A stretch of DNA of 64,000 nucleotides from Unio delphinus (taxonomy: Eukaryota; Mollusca; Bivalvia; Unionida; Unionidae). Each line of letters opens with the position of its first letter. Position 1 is the first letter of the stretch. A model generated the notes under the pieces. It did not search any database. It was not told the DNA's origin and was given only the letters and a program-made list of their open reading frames with translations. Below are positions 40,301 through 54,600 of the stretch, piece after piece. The DNA lies in assembly GCA_029339505.1 (NCBI GenBank), contig JAQISU010000096.1:4015501-4079500 (forward strand). Reading direction: 5' to 3'. A program made the translations under genes and the position numbers.

Positions 40301-43300
40301 ATCACTAAAAGCCAACAATCACCAACCCATTGCAGAAGTGAATATTACCATCTGTTGCTACCTTAACTGTTGGCATAATTGATCTCTTTATTGTGCTAAC
40401 TGAGTACTACCAACTTTCTTCACTTCACGAGGTACAATAAATGCTCATGGCAAAAATGGACTGGCTGAATCACTCATATTTTAAATTACTGTCATTATCA
40501 AAATAGTCTTCACACACAGTTACTAGACTAATGTTGTTTTTTAAGTTTTAAGCTTAACCATTTCTCAGTGCAAGATAGGCTATACATGGCAGCCAGTATA
40601 ATTGATTGAGGAAGATTCTAGGAAAACCGTGGTAAGAACCACTGACCCATGTAAAGCTAAAGGCAGCTTTCTCACATGCCCACATTGACTGAACCCAAGA
40701 CTCAATCCTACACAGACATAGATGTGAGATGGCATTGATTGGTCTAGACTGGGGAATTGCCCTGAAGAACTGATTTCATTACTGATGATAACAAAAGGTA
40801 TGGGGTATCAGACCAACTGGAAATGGTTGCATTTGCCAACTCAATAAATTATCTACAATTTAATCTACAATAAATTATCCACAACTTTATCCTCAATGTA
40901 TTATCCACAATTTTACACCAAACAATGTGTTTTAGTATCTATATTGCTGTTGATAAGAATCAGTGACATTGTAATTATATGGATGTATTTGCAAGGTGCA
41001 CAGCCACCACCAAAAGAGTGGAAACTGAATAATGGCAACAGAGAGTGCGATTGCAAATATGATCAAAAACAGTATCAAAAAAATGTGCCAGAAATGTTAG
41101 GTAAATGAACACAAATGGCATAAGCATGACCCAGAAGAAGCTGTGGAATACAAAAGAAGTGCAAGGCATGCTTCATTCACAAGTCTTGTGGTGAAATAAA
41201 GATGTTATTCTTCCTAGTTAATGTTAAAGAACACTAGACTTTGAATTAGAAAATGAACTAGCTTCTGTTTGAATTCAGCTGTATCTGTGGAATTTAGGCA
41301 AGATCAGTAAAAAAAAATTTATCTTGGTAATCCTGCAATTTAGTGAAAAAATCATAATGTTAAGCCCCAACCACCCATTTTGTTTTCTGTGTATGCTATA
41401 CCAGGACTGTTAATTGTGAGGAGGACTAGGATAGTCCATATTATCACAAAAATCTTTCATTCCAAACATTTGGTTTCTGTATAAAATATGTTACAAAACA
41501 AAAAACATGGTAAGAGATGGAGTTAAACACCTTTACCATACATGTGGCACTATCTCCTCTCCTGTAATGTGTTATGCAGTTGTACGTTTCATGTACAATA
41601 CTGGCTAGATTTAGCACATGGTTACACATAAATGGAATGTGGAGAAAAAATTCAGTGAAAGCAGAGAAATAGTGTAATTGCAATAGTTCTCAATGACCCA
41701 GGAAGGTAACCTTCTGTGCTGCTCCAACAGGACAAGATAAAAACTTACTCCATTGAGATGAAAGGTCTCTGAGGTACACGCATGACCTCTGACCTCCTCC
41801 CACAGCCTGAATAATGTCAGTTAGGGGAAAATGTTGTTATGCCAGTGTCATTCAACCAAATCGTGTGAGTCGATATGCATCAGAAATTCATTGGATTTTG
41901 TGTTAAATCCTTACAAGCTCAGTATATAACCTACTGTAGGGAGGAAACAAGAAACTGAGTAGAAATAATGTCCCTTCCTGACAAGAACAAGCAAGATCTT
42001 CTGACTGACTGGATCCAGAATAAGATGATGAGTTCAAGACAGAGGACCTAATCCCTGTCAGTGAGAATCTGTTTTGCCAATGAAGAAAGGGCTGTCATGA
42101 GTGAAATTGAACCATCATAGTGGAATTGTATTGACGGGGCATGTATCTCACTGATCCTACCTGTTGTATCTAGAATGACTAGGAAGCAGGTTTTGTACTG
42201 GAGGCATGTCAAGAAAGTTCTAAATAATGATTCAGAAGGTTGCTTTGTTCGACCAAGTAAGAGCCCACTGAAGATTCTGTTTTGGATAATGGGCCACAGC
42301 CTTCAATTGAGACAAGTCAAAGTTAACAAGAAGTCCAGCAAGGTTTTTCTTCTGGCCTATATCCTGCCTTGTGAATGGTAGTACCTGATAGTACAGAAGT
42401 TTGAATCTTCTCCATGAAGTGCTTTAACATGTAAATTATCTGAGGCACCACTATAAGAAAACTCTCCACATTTCCTTGTATGCTTCAAAGTGATTAGCCA
42501 TCTTCCCCAAGAAATTCAATTCTGAGAACAATTTTCTTCGAACAAATACCTTGTTATGTGTCTGACATGCAATTTTATAATCTATCAATACAAATGAAAG
42601 AACCCCCCATTCACTATCATTTAAAAAGGCTGGGAGAAGGCAAGATTTTTCTTGAAATGTCCACTGCTAAATTCAACAGATCAATGATCTATGATTTTAC
42701 AACTTGAAGACTGCAATCAGCAAAAGAATATACTCTGATTTACTTGCTTTTTGTATTATTCTAAAAAATAGTTGGGGTAAAAATCATGTGCCACAAGATC
42801 TTTGCTGAGGCAGACATAGTTCTGGATTTTTTGGGCTCCATCCCTTAATGAATGAGATGCTGGGATGCAATTACAGCTGATCAGACCTTGCTAATAAGGA
42901 AATAAAGGCAATACAATATTGAAAAAGTAATTAAATGTCTTGGTACAAATATTACTGGCCTGCAACATTTGCTGAATGTCAAGCATGAAGTCTGATGTCA
43001 TAGACATGGCCAGATGCAATGCTGTGTCATGAAGCTGGATCTGATTAAACCTGGAAAATGCATCACCGTCTAAAACTGATACTGGATATACTTGATATAA
43101 TTAGTGTCCAGGATGACCCTGTACTGAAAAATTCATGATCAAGAGTTGGATATACTTGATATAATTAATGCCCAGGATGACGCTGTGCTGAAAATTTATT
43201 GGTCAAGAGTTGGATATACTTGAATAATTAGTGTCCAGGATGACCCTGTACTGAAAAAGTCATGGTCAAGAGCCAGTTGCAATTTCTGTTTAAAGCCATG

Positions 43301-46300
43301 ACTGAGGATATCGGAAATCTGTACCTGGTCCCAGGCATTTAAGGCATAGGTGGTGATTGTGCAGGATCTGGTAACACTGTAACCAAAAAGTAGGGCAAGT
43401 TAATGTTTACTGCATATCAACCACTGGACTGGATGGTGGTAGCAAGCTGATGAAATCCATATCCATGATTGTGTATTTCCCTACTCTCACAGTTTGCAGC
43501 AAGCTGTTATTGTTGTAGGGTTTAATGCCATTTTTCAGCACACGATAGGCAATACATGGGGGCCAGTATTAATGGTGGAGGAAGAACTCGGGAAGGAACT
43601 GCTTACCTACGAGAAGCTACTGGCAAGCTTTCTCACATACCCACATTGGTTTAATCTGCAACTCGAACCCATGCAGACAGAGGTGAGATGGCAGTGATCC
43701 GTAACACTGAGCGCTTTTGACCACTCAGGGCCCCTTGCAGAAAGCTGTTAATGGTGGTGACCCATACATTCTCAAAGAAATGTAATCACACAACATAACT
43801 AAAATTGCACCCCATATCACTGATCCCCAGGCTGAGTATCTGTTATCACCCATCTAGAGACATTTACATCTGTCATACCTATTCCTGCCCACTGCATCAA
43901 CACCTGTAAAAACAAAGCCATACAATGGCATACAAATCAGTCAAGCATTGCACAGAACATACTTTGAAGAAGATGTTAATGACAATAAACAAAAAATGCA
44001 TGTGGAAATTACATTAATCAATTTACAATATGTAATACAATACTGCTTTCTGAATCCAGCAAGTCTCAGTACCATAGCTGAAATGAAATATTATGGTATC
44101 TAGAGTAGACAATTAAAATAGTACTGAAAAGAATTAGAGAAGTGAAGTGCAAAGTTTTCATTGACAATGAAGCAGGGCAAGAAAAAGCCAGAACCATAGC
44201 AGGAGTATACTTCTCTGCTGAAAGAAAATTCCAAATAATTGCTCAGTTGATGGAAAGCCCTATTGGATTTACAGGGACTCAAGAAAGAGCTTGCTTAAAA
44301 GCACAAGCTGATGTAGTGAATGACAATTGTATGGCATCTGGCACCAATCCCTCTATTCAAGGAGACCACTTTTGTAATACTTCCACCTCAGTAAGCATAT
44401 TATCTTTAACACTTCTGTTACTAACACAAGCTTAGAAGGACTGGATTTTCAATGCAGATGACATACTCCTAATGTATTATCATCAGGAAAAGTATCTCAC
44501 AAGGAAATCTGTGCACAATATGCTTAACACTGAATTAACATAAGCTTTTGTAGTGGGGAACCTTAAAATTTAGCTTAATCTTACAATAAATTAGGATTCT
44601 ACCATGTTAACAATAAAAACAGATGGATGAATGGAAAGATGGACAAAGACCATTTCTAAATCCCACTGCTTCAGTGATGAGGGACAAACATTATTATTTA
44701 TCAATGGGTGAGGTAAGGCGGTAGTGCCAGACAGAAGTACAATCCTAGCTCATTTAAGTAACACACTGATTAAGGTACTTGTGGCAAATCACAACATATG
44801 AACAAAAGTAAATTAAGTAAGGCTTGTACCTATGACGGGTGTCAGAAGTCGCAATCACATAATGACAAACTATATCCTGCTCTGGAAAGAGATCAGCCCT
44901 TAAAAATTTTAGAATGCCAAGTTTTGACTTTTCCAATTGATCTGGCTCAATTGGTGCATCTCCAGTCACTCTACGAAAAGTCTGTTCACTAAAGCCAGGG
45001 GGAATCTGCAGTGTACTTGTACTACCACCAGAGGGTGCTGTTGAAGACTGTTTGTCAGCCTGAAGAGGTTGGTTACTGAAATATAAGATTTTGAGATACA
45101 CGTTGATTCCATATCTGCTAGCACTTGAGTGGTTTCACATATGGTGTTAGGAGTTATATAAAAACAAATCAGACAATGAAAAATAAATCTAAGTAAAGTA
45201 ATAGGGTCCACAGGTCTATCAGTCTTGTGCAAACAAATATTGTGCCTTTATACTGCAAGGACTATGAAAATTTACATTGTTCTTATAGTTCAGAATCTTT
45301 ATAACTGATCTAAATAGCTTATAAAGTATTGTTACAATGACACATGCATTCTTTTTCAAATTTTTTGGTATAATATTTTACTAAGGAGATGTTAAATATT
45401 GATGAAACTATAAACCTGAAAATTTCCTCATGCCAAAACATATAAAGATCGTCTATAGTTGCTGAATACAAAACACTTAAAATTAATCCATAATTTGTGC
45501 TCTTGAAATAATTTGTAATAATTAGGTTTCTTATACTCAATTAAAGAAACTTAGGCTCATTTTAAAGGCCCACCTGTGTTTATTTTTCTCTTGCCTAGAA
45601 CTTAATGCAGTGTAATCACTTTTAAGTCAAGTCCAACTGAAAACTGAAGCCCAGATCTGCCATCGCATAATGTACTGTGCAATGGGAGATCAGGGTCTAT
45701 GTTATTTGCAGTTTGACCTGACTTACAAGTGAGTATATAAAGTATATATCAACTTATATAAAGAGTACAGTAACACCATAATTGGGCAGTACATATGTGT
45801 AGTATGAAGTCCTAAGGTATCAATGTTCATGGATTTGGTAACTGCTACAGGCCATGAATGCGAGACCAAACAAATAATCATTTCATGGATATACAGCTGA
45901 ACCATTCCCCAATCCAGAAGTTTTATAAGTAGCAAAGAAATATCATTTCTCCCAAAGCCACAAAACTGATACACACAATAATGAATGAATTCCCAGCAAC
46001 TGGGCTACCAAGAGTTTGAAGACGAGGCATTCTCACTCGTCACAAAAACTATTTATTTGAGTCCCTGACATAAATTCACAAGTCCTTCACTGCAAAAAAA
46101 AAAAAAAAAAAATGAAAAGTACATTGATTATTATTTTATTACATATCTAGATTAAATTCTCAGCTTCACAAGATCACATGAGAACCAAACTATTTTACAG
46201 TCTCTGTCCCAATCAATTTATAGCACACACTCTACCATCAGCAAACAAGTTTTTCAAATGAGTTTCTTTACTATTTCCTGTTTTGTTTTACTCAACAAAT

Positions 46301-48595
46301 ATTAGTATAGCATTCAGACTATTGAAATCTCCAAGATGGTCCTCCATTATTATGATTAAGTCATTCACAGATTATTCATGGTATGAACTGTGCTGCTTTA
46401 CAGTCATCATTTTATTACATTACACTAATTTGGAGAGTTTTCAAATGTCTGTCCTTTATACATAACACAGTAACCCTCACTAACAATTAAAAGATATGGT
46501 TAAATTTAGAACAGCTAACGGTTGAGAGCTCCAAGTTAGTATTTTCATTTTGAAAGAATTTTGCTTTCCAGCAGTCTTATACCACTAGCAGACTGCTCTT
46601 AATGTACCATTTAATTTAGAACAGCTAACGGTTGAGAGCTCCAAGTTAGTATTTTCATTTTGAAAGAATTTTGCTTTCCAGCAGTCTTATACCACTAGCA
46701 GACTGCTCTTAATGTACCATTTAATTCAACTTTTTCCAACCATGGGAGCTGCTTCTCCTGCTCAGGTCTTCAAATTGTGACAATCAAAGCTCTGTTTATT
46801 TTATCAACATCCTATCTACAGTCAATATGGAGTCTGCTTTATATATAATCAGATTTAAAGTTTTCATATTTGTCTTCAATTGTGATCTAACTTTCATCTA
46901 TTATTTGAAGTTATCACATACGAGAAGGCTTAACTGTTAATTTGTTACACTGGCTTCATGCCTGTTTACCTAAATCTAGTTATAACTATGCCACAGATTA
47001 ACCATGGCTGACTAAAGACATAAAAAGAGAATAATAATTGTTAGGAGATCAGCATATTGGAAAGGTGGGATTACTCTGAACAAAGGTGTTCCTCTTAAAA
47101 TTCATGCATATTTGATGCAGAAGCTCAGGTTCCTGATGGCCTTGAGTAACCAGTGATGTTAGGCTTTGTAGATATCTTCTTTCTGACATTTGTAATATAA
47201 TATTAACAGACAAAAATATATGTGGACTTTAACATGATTTGAGCAGTATCCATTAATGAAATATTTTAGTCTACTCTAATTAACTATGAAAACAGTACCT
47301 GTATGGCAGCAGAAGTACATCCATAATAAAGTCCTGGATCAATTTCACCACTTTTGGTTTCTCATTTAAATTAAAGAGAGCTCGTCGTTCTTCAACGCTG
47401 CTGGGCATTTTTATGTACTCAAATACAGGTATCAAAAGCTGTAGAAAGCTGAAAAACAAAAAAAAATTCATAGATTTCAATTCCTTATGGCCTAAATGAA
47501 TAATTTTAATTTTCTTAAAGTGTTTATTTTTATACAATAATAAAACAATCAATTTAAGTAGTAACATACAAGAGTTTCTTGAAGGGCCTGAAGCTCATAC
47601 TGTCTAATAAACATTATTAGCGAAATTTTATTCCCATGCCTACTGAAGCGAGGTCATGAAAATGATACAATGATGAAATTTGTTTTCCCTCTGATGGAAC
47701 TGTTGAGTTACTAGGCAGCCATGGAAATGAACCAGGTTTCAAGTATGTATCTCAAATGGCATTCAAGCAGAAAAGATGGGGGAGAAATACATCAACTCTG
47801 ATTCAAATGTGACCTTGACCTTGAAACCTTGACTAAAATACATAAAATGTCATTAAAAAAGAATCATTGGGGAACTATGATTTAACCTTGACGCTCAAAT
47901 AGCTGAAAGTAAAACAACAACAAAATATTCACCTGTGACATTAATTGATCATTATTAATGCCAGGGCTCTGCCTAAAGGACACCACAGTAGCTGACCCTG
48001 GCTGATCTGAGGTAAGGATTCCAACCCAAATCCATTTGGTTAAGAGTTTGACATAATCAATGTACCAACACAAATCCTGTATCCTCCTATTTGCAACAAA
48101 GGAGGGTACACCAGGCTCATTCTACATTCCTGGACCCACAGGGTATACAAAAAACATTTGACGATGATGATGTAAAAATATACCAAACTGCATTAATAAA
48201 ATTGATATCCATGGTGAAATTACAAATTCTTCAGAATGAGTAGAAATAAAAAGATTTCAACAAGTCTACTACTGAGAACATGTTGGAGATCAAATGTGCA
48301 CTCATCTAGAACTCAACTATCCAAGAAAGAAATATTTCTAGGAAGTGAAAATCTGGACTGTTTGTGTAATTTCTTACTTATTTTGGCAAAGTATTATATT
48401 TATACTTGCTGATTCAATATGAAAAATCCTTCTATGTATGCTTTTAAGCAAATAGTTGCAATGCATAAGAACATAGAAAAATACACTGCTATAGTAAATA
48501 AAAAAGAAGACCAATTTCTTCAAAAGTGGACCTCTACCTCTATAATCAATATGTAATAGGTTTCTCATTTTATGCTAAACAGGAACATAATACTG

Positions 48596-48650
<55 letters not shown>

Positions 48651-51600
48651 GGACTCACATATTGTTCAAACAATAAATATATTGATCATATGCACGTGTG
48701 GGTGTGTGGGTGTGTTTTGTTTTTTTTTTTTTTTTTTTTTCATTTCCTGTAGATTATATTTATTATTCTTAGATTATTATAAATGTTGCATTGTAAGGTG
48801 ACCTTGGGATGGTTCCCTGACCCAGTGGTCTACCTATTACGGGGATAATTATAAAAAAAAAAAAAAAATCTAGAACTCAACTACTTGTTGCAGTAAGTTG
48901 AGACAAGGCAAAGTGGTCAACCATGTTGGAGGTCAATTATAACTTTCATTTATGAGTTATAGTATATTGTAAGAGGTGTCTTGGTAAAAATATGATCAGC
49001 CATACATTATATGTAACCATATGAAGATTTTGCTGTAAACGGCTGCTGCTGAGGCCATGCTGGAGGTCAAATTATCATCATTTTTGCCTAAGACCAACTA
49101 TGTATTGTAAAAAGTGTATTACTTACAACCCCATATGAAAGTAAATATCTGTTCAGAAGGAACAGTCATAATAATATTTTCATTTGTGGGGGTCATATCT
49201 GTACCATTTTATTAATAGATAATAATGTCTTTATTTACAGTGAGTAACTCATGCATGAGTAATCTCCCTTTAGGCCCTCTACATTTACAAAAATTACCAA
49301 GTATGATCTCTCATACAAAGTCTACTTATGTATGTTCTATCCAAAATAAGCATTTACCATAAACAGTCCTTTCCTTTTAAATAAAATATTCTTTCTTTGA
49401 CAGTAAATATCTCAAAGTACTACTTTTCTTTGTAATATTAATGATTCACCAAGTCAATTATGGAGTAAAAAATCTTCATTAAATTTACCTCAGAACAAAT
49501 TACCTGAACAATCCAGGACCAATAACATGACATAAGAAGTGTTTTATTTAAAACTCCATGTCAACATGTTCAAGAGAAGTAATAATACAATTTTTAAGGT
49601 GGCCACTGAAAAGGCAATATTGAATTTTCAAAAGGATTCATTTTCATTTATGGCCATGCAGACCATAGGATGAAACTGTGCACCAAATTTCATGAATTGC
49701 TTCTAATTAGTTAAGGAATAGTAGGGATAATAAACACTGGCTAATAGGCACCAGGATGAAAGACACCAAACAACTGACACAGGACCAATTCAAAAACACC
49801 TGTCATCTTTGAGCAATAAAGCTACATATTCTAAATACGTGTAATATACTTTGAAATAATGAATGACCTATGGCAAAATTTGCAGCACTAAGCAACAATC
49901 TATAATGAAGAAAAAAAAAATATCTATGATATTCAAAATTGTGTGCCAAATTGACAAAAAAAATCATGACATTATGCTGCAGTAGCTTTGGAAAAAAACA
50001 ACTTTCTCTAAATGATCTTACCAGCACAAAAACTGCATGAAACCTGGGTATCATAAGATCACAAATGACCAATGGTGATCATCAATTTATTTTTGTAAAT
50101 AGCAAACTTTTAAGTAAATTATGTTTCTCTGAGAATACTTTTCCAATCAATTTACATTACATTAGGCATATTAGCCCTACTAAAAAAAACGAAAATGGCC
50201 TTTTCCTATTTCCAATCAACAAAGGGTAATAACTCTTGCCCATTACCTCCACTTGGCATTGCCAGGTGTTGCAAGTTTTTAGAAGAGTTAAAAATAATGA
50301 TGATGTTAGCATCATAGGGTGATTGAGAAGGTTTTAAGTAATGAGAGTGGGTAAGTATTATCAGAAAAACACAATTTACTTTAAAATTTGCTTTCTCCTT
50401 TGAATACATTCCTCAATCACATTGAAAACGATATAGGACGAGCAGATGCTCAGCATCTAACCTATACATCTGGGGAAGAATAGCTGGATTCCCCATGTGA
50501 ACAATAACCTAATTATATAAGCAACACAGTCTTGGGTCATTTGATATGTGACCCTTATCTACAGTTAGAAGATGAAGACTGAAATATTCTTACCAACAAA
50601 ACTTCAATGGCAAATTCAGACAAGCTAACAGTCTAGTGTCAATTCATTTAGATGGATCTAGTGGCCATCTGTGCTGTTACCACAAGACCTACCAGAATTA
50701 AGGTTTGCCTCTGCTACACTAAATCTCTGAGATGAAGGATCAAGAATGCCATCAGCTATTATATCTTGTGTCAAAATGTTTTTGTTCTAAGAAATGGCTC
50801 GAAGCTTCTATGCAGTAGCCTTCGTCAGTTGATTCTGATCTGGTGAGATGTCCGAATAAACTGAATGTACAACCCAATTGCCATCAAGCAAGGTTTATAG
50901 GGGTGATATCTTGTGTTCCAGCTCACAAGTGAGTGATGACTCTTCCTTTACCAACAGACAGTAACCTATTTTAGGCTTCAAAGCATAGTTGTGTTAGGAG
51001 AACCAACAAAGCCTCCAATCTGAGCTGAACATAGTTTGGACAGACAAAAAAGGCATACAGCTTGCTCATCCTATATGTGGAAGCTAAAGCTATCAGGAAA
51101 CATGACTTGTATGATAATGACTATAATGTTGTGTGGGCAGAGGGTTTTGAATGGATTCAATCAAGCCATTTTAAAAACCCAGGACTGGTTCCATTTGGAA
51201 AGAGAGGGGGATTTTGGTCAATTGAGACAAAAGGTGTAAAAGATCCAATAGGTATACATCATGCCAAAAATCATGTCTGCCATGGTGCTGGAATGTGTCC
51301 AATATAATGGGGTGGTAGCTTTGAAAGAGTCTAGGGCTAAAGACGCTTCTGGTCCTCAAAGAGCCAGAAAAAAAAAGTTGGCCAGTTGAGGATTTGAGGC
51401 ACACAGAGGGACAATGAATAAACCACCCAGGAGCTGCAAAAATACATTCTCACTGAAATCCAAGACCTGCTGGAAATGGACTTTGACAATTTGAGTTTGG
51501 CAATTCTGATTAAGTGATCATTTCAAAGTCACACCATATTGCAGTTGGTTAAACATTTCATATCCAGATGAACAAAATATGGGACATATGTAGGTCTGAC

Positions 51601-54600
51601 TATTCCTGGTTCACTAGAGTGCCTGGACGATCTAAATGAGAGAGTAGATTGTTCCTGACTTGGGGTAAAAGAGAACTTACAATATATTTCTCGATGATGT
51701 TGTCCATGTATGCTACTATCATTGTAAATGATGTTTATCGGAACACTGTAATAACATAATCCATGATCTCAATTTAAATACAAGGGCTGATGTTGATGCC
51801 CAAGGGATATACTGTGTCTTGGTAAGCAAAATGGAGAAAAATGTTTGGAGAAGATTGGGATATGTGAAAATATGTGTCAGTAAGATCAAGCCAGACATCA
51901 TACTCATCCCATCGAACACAGAGGCAGATTGAACTCACTGTCCCCTTCTTGAATTTGGAGGTGCAATAAATTGTTCAAGGTAACTCAAGCTAATGATGGG
52001 TCTCAACTTGTCTGCTTTCTGACTTAAATAAAACTTTGGTGATTTTGGTCTTTGCACATGCTCTCCCACCTGTTTTGTTTTTTAATGACTGTACCTCCTG
52101 TTGTAGAAAGGTATCCTTTTCCTGATCTGATGGTTCACACATGAAGAGGAAGATGGGGGGACAGTTATTGATGTAATGGGCAAGAGTTATCGCCTTTTGT
52201 CTATTGGAGAGGAAGATAGAAGGGACAGTTATTGATGTGAATGGGCAAGAGTTTTTGCCTTTTATCTATTGTAGAGGAAGATGGGGAGGACAGTTATTGA
52301 TGTAATGGGCAAGATTTATTGCCTTTTGTCTATTGGAAAAAAGATTTCATCTTGTGGTAGGGCTGGATTATTGAGGTAGCAAGCTAACATGATTGGGGAG
52401 CATATTTGAAGGAGCAAGCAGCATTCATGATAAAGTTAAGGTTGCATGATCAATAAATTTCTCAAAATACTTCCTCAAACTGAGATACTGCTTTCTCTCT
52501 TTCAATGAACTGTGCACTGAGATGCAGTTATATTCCCCATCTAAACACCTGCCTAAACGTTAAAACTAGATGTGCTTTCAGTAGAAATTTCTTCCAATGC
52601 TACTGAATACAAATGCTACGAAAACAACTGTTTCAAGGTTTATCCATTTTTTAAATCTATTTTTGCATCATCTTTCCAATACTGTGAAGCATTTATGCCA
52701 GGACCCTTTCTTCAAAAGTTGGTTAACCTTTATTAATAAGTTTTTGAGTTAAATCATATTTGATCAATGACTCACATCATCTCCACGAATCTAGTAAACT
52801 GGCATCATTTGTACAAATCTCATAGGTTTCCAAAATGGTAAATTTTGACACATTTATCCAACTGAAATACCCACTGCAAATTCAACTTATTACATGATTG
52901 ATGATCGGTATCCATAAGGTGATAATTATGTTTCTTAATTTCTGGGTTAGTAGCATATTTAATTCAAAATTTTCAAGGTTATTTCAAGGTTCATAATCGT
53001 GCCTTTCAAGGTGCATTATTACATTAATTTTAAAGGATACATAAATGAAACTGTATGTAAACACAAGTTATTACTTAATATTACTCTGTTCAAGGAAGAT
53101 TTCTTGCAAATTTATTTTTGAAAAAAAAAACACAAAAAAAAAACCATGAAGTCAACAGTATGATCATTGATATCTTCCCATTGATTTTAAACATTCTACA
53201 TTGAGGCATTAGTATAATGTAGTCATTGAATAATGTAGTCATTGAACAAAGTTCATTTTACTCTGTCTATACTAAACTATTTACAAAGTCCAAAGGGGCC
53301 CTGAGTGTCCGAGTGGTCTAAAGCGTTTTCTGTTATGGATCACTGCCATCTCACCTCTGTATGGGTTTGAGTCTAAGATTCGGTTAATGTAGTTATGTGA
53401 GAAAGCTTGCCAGTAGCTTCTCGTATGTCAGTGGTTCTTTCTGGGGGGGTTTTCCTCGGGTTCTTCCTCCACCGATAATACTGGCTGCCATGTATAGCCT
53501 AACATGTGCTGAAAAATGGCGTTAAACCCTAAAAACAATAAAACAACAAAGTCCAAAACATTTTAGAGTGAATTTTTCAGTTCTTGTAGCTTGTCATCAA
53601 GCTGCTTTTCAAGCGTTCCAAGTTCAGCAATTTTGTCCTTTTCACTTGTTCTCAAATTATTTTAATGTCATGATAAAGGAAATTTTCCGATGGATCTTCT
53701 GCTTTCGATGCATAGTGATCAGTATCAGCTGTCATTGTCTCAATGTCATTTTAAGTACCATACTTTCTTCTTCACTCATCCTCACAAACAAAAAAAGCGA
53801 AGATATCTTATATTATTGCTTATTTACAACTTGTTCATGTTAGATAATTTAATATTTCTCTCAGCTTTGCTGTATTCTATATTTTCAGACTCATCTTCTT
53901 GTTCACTCCAGATTTATCTTCTTGTTCACTCGTCTGTCCTATTTTCACCCAATCCTAAAATAGAACCAGACTGAACTAATTTAATAATTAAGATTATATA
54001 CACTTTTTTAAAAAAAAACTTAAATCTCCGAGTTCACAGACATACCTCATTCATCAAAAATGATTTCATACTGAATGCTTCTTGTTTTGCATGTATTAAG
54101 CACCTTTACAAGAGCTTGCATGTTTTTCATCTTCATGTGACTGTGGAGCACTCTTTCATTGCATGCAAATCAGTATCTTCTGGCATAATTTGCATTTTGC
54201 AAAGGTCTCCGAGAAAGATCTCATAATCCAAATTTTATATTTTTCTTCATCTAGCCACCAAAGTTGGAATCAGCAGCCAGCCATGTCAAAGTGAATGATT
54301 CAAATTTAAACCACTGCTACATCAGGGATTTGTACAATTGGAAGTTCAAAATGTACAACTGCGCAGTGGCCAGTTGTAGAAACATTTTCATTCCAGTACA
54401 AACTTGGTGAGTTTTTTGTTGTTGTTTCTTGTTTTTTTATAAAATGTATTTCTGTACAATGAAAACTATTTATTAATTCCTTTTGATTTCAAGAAAATCA
54501 AGGCTTTTCAAGGAAACCAATGTTCTGAATTTTCATTGACTTGAAAGAACAATTCATTTTTCAAGGCTTTTCATGGTTTTCAAAAACCAATGTCCTCTAC

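Noticed and set aside
41749..41806. Possible minus-strand ECM29 exon (58 bp with good splice signals)
   Set aside because: It would encode [19 protein letters not shown], which has no place in ECM29. The exon at 44830-45075 joins directly and correctly to 37600-37641 (SDTRHS-VATAAD).
43877..43901. 25-bp candidate micro-exon upstream of the previous one
   Set aside because: Chance splice-like ends; it only made sense together with the rejected 41749-41806 exon.
53566..53980. Host coiled-coil exon on the minus strand
   Set aside because: Several stops and frame changes, no splice sites in phase, and a BED-like finger upstream point to a hAT relic.
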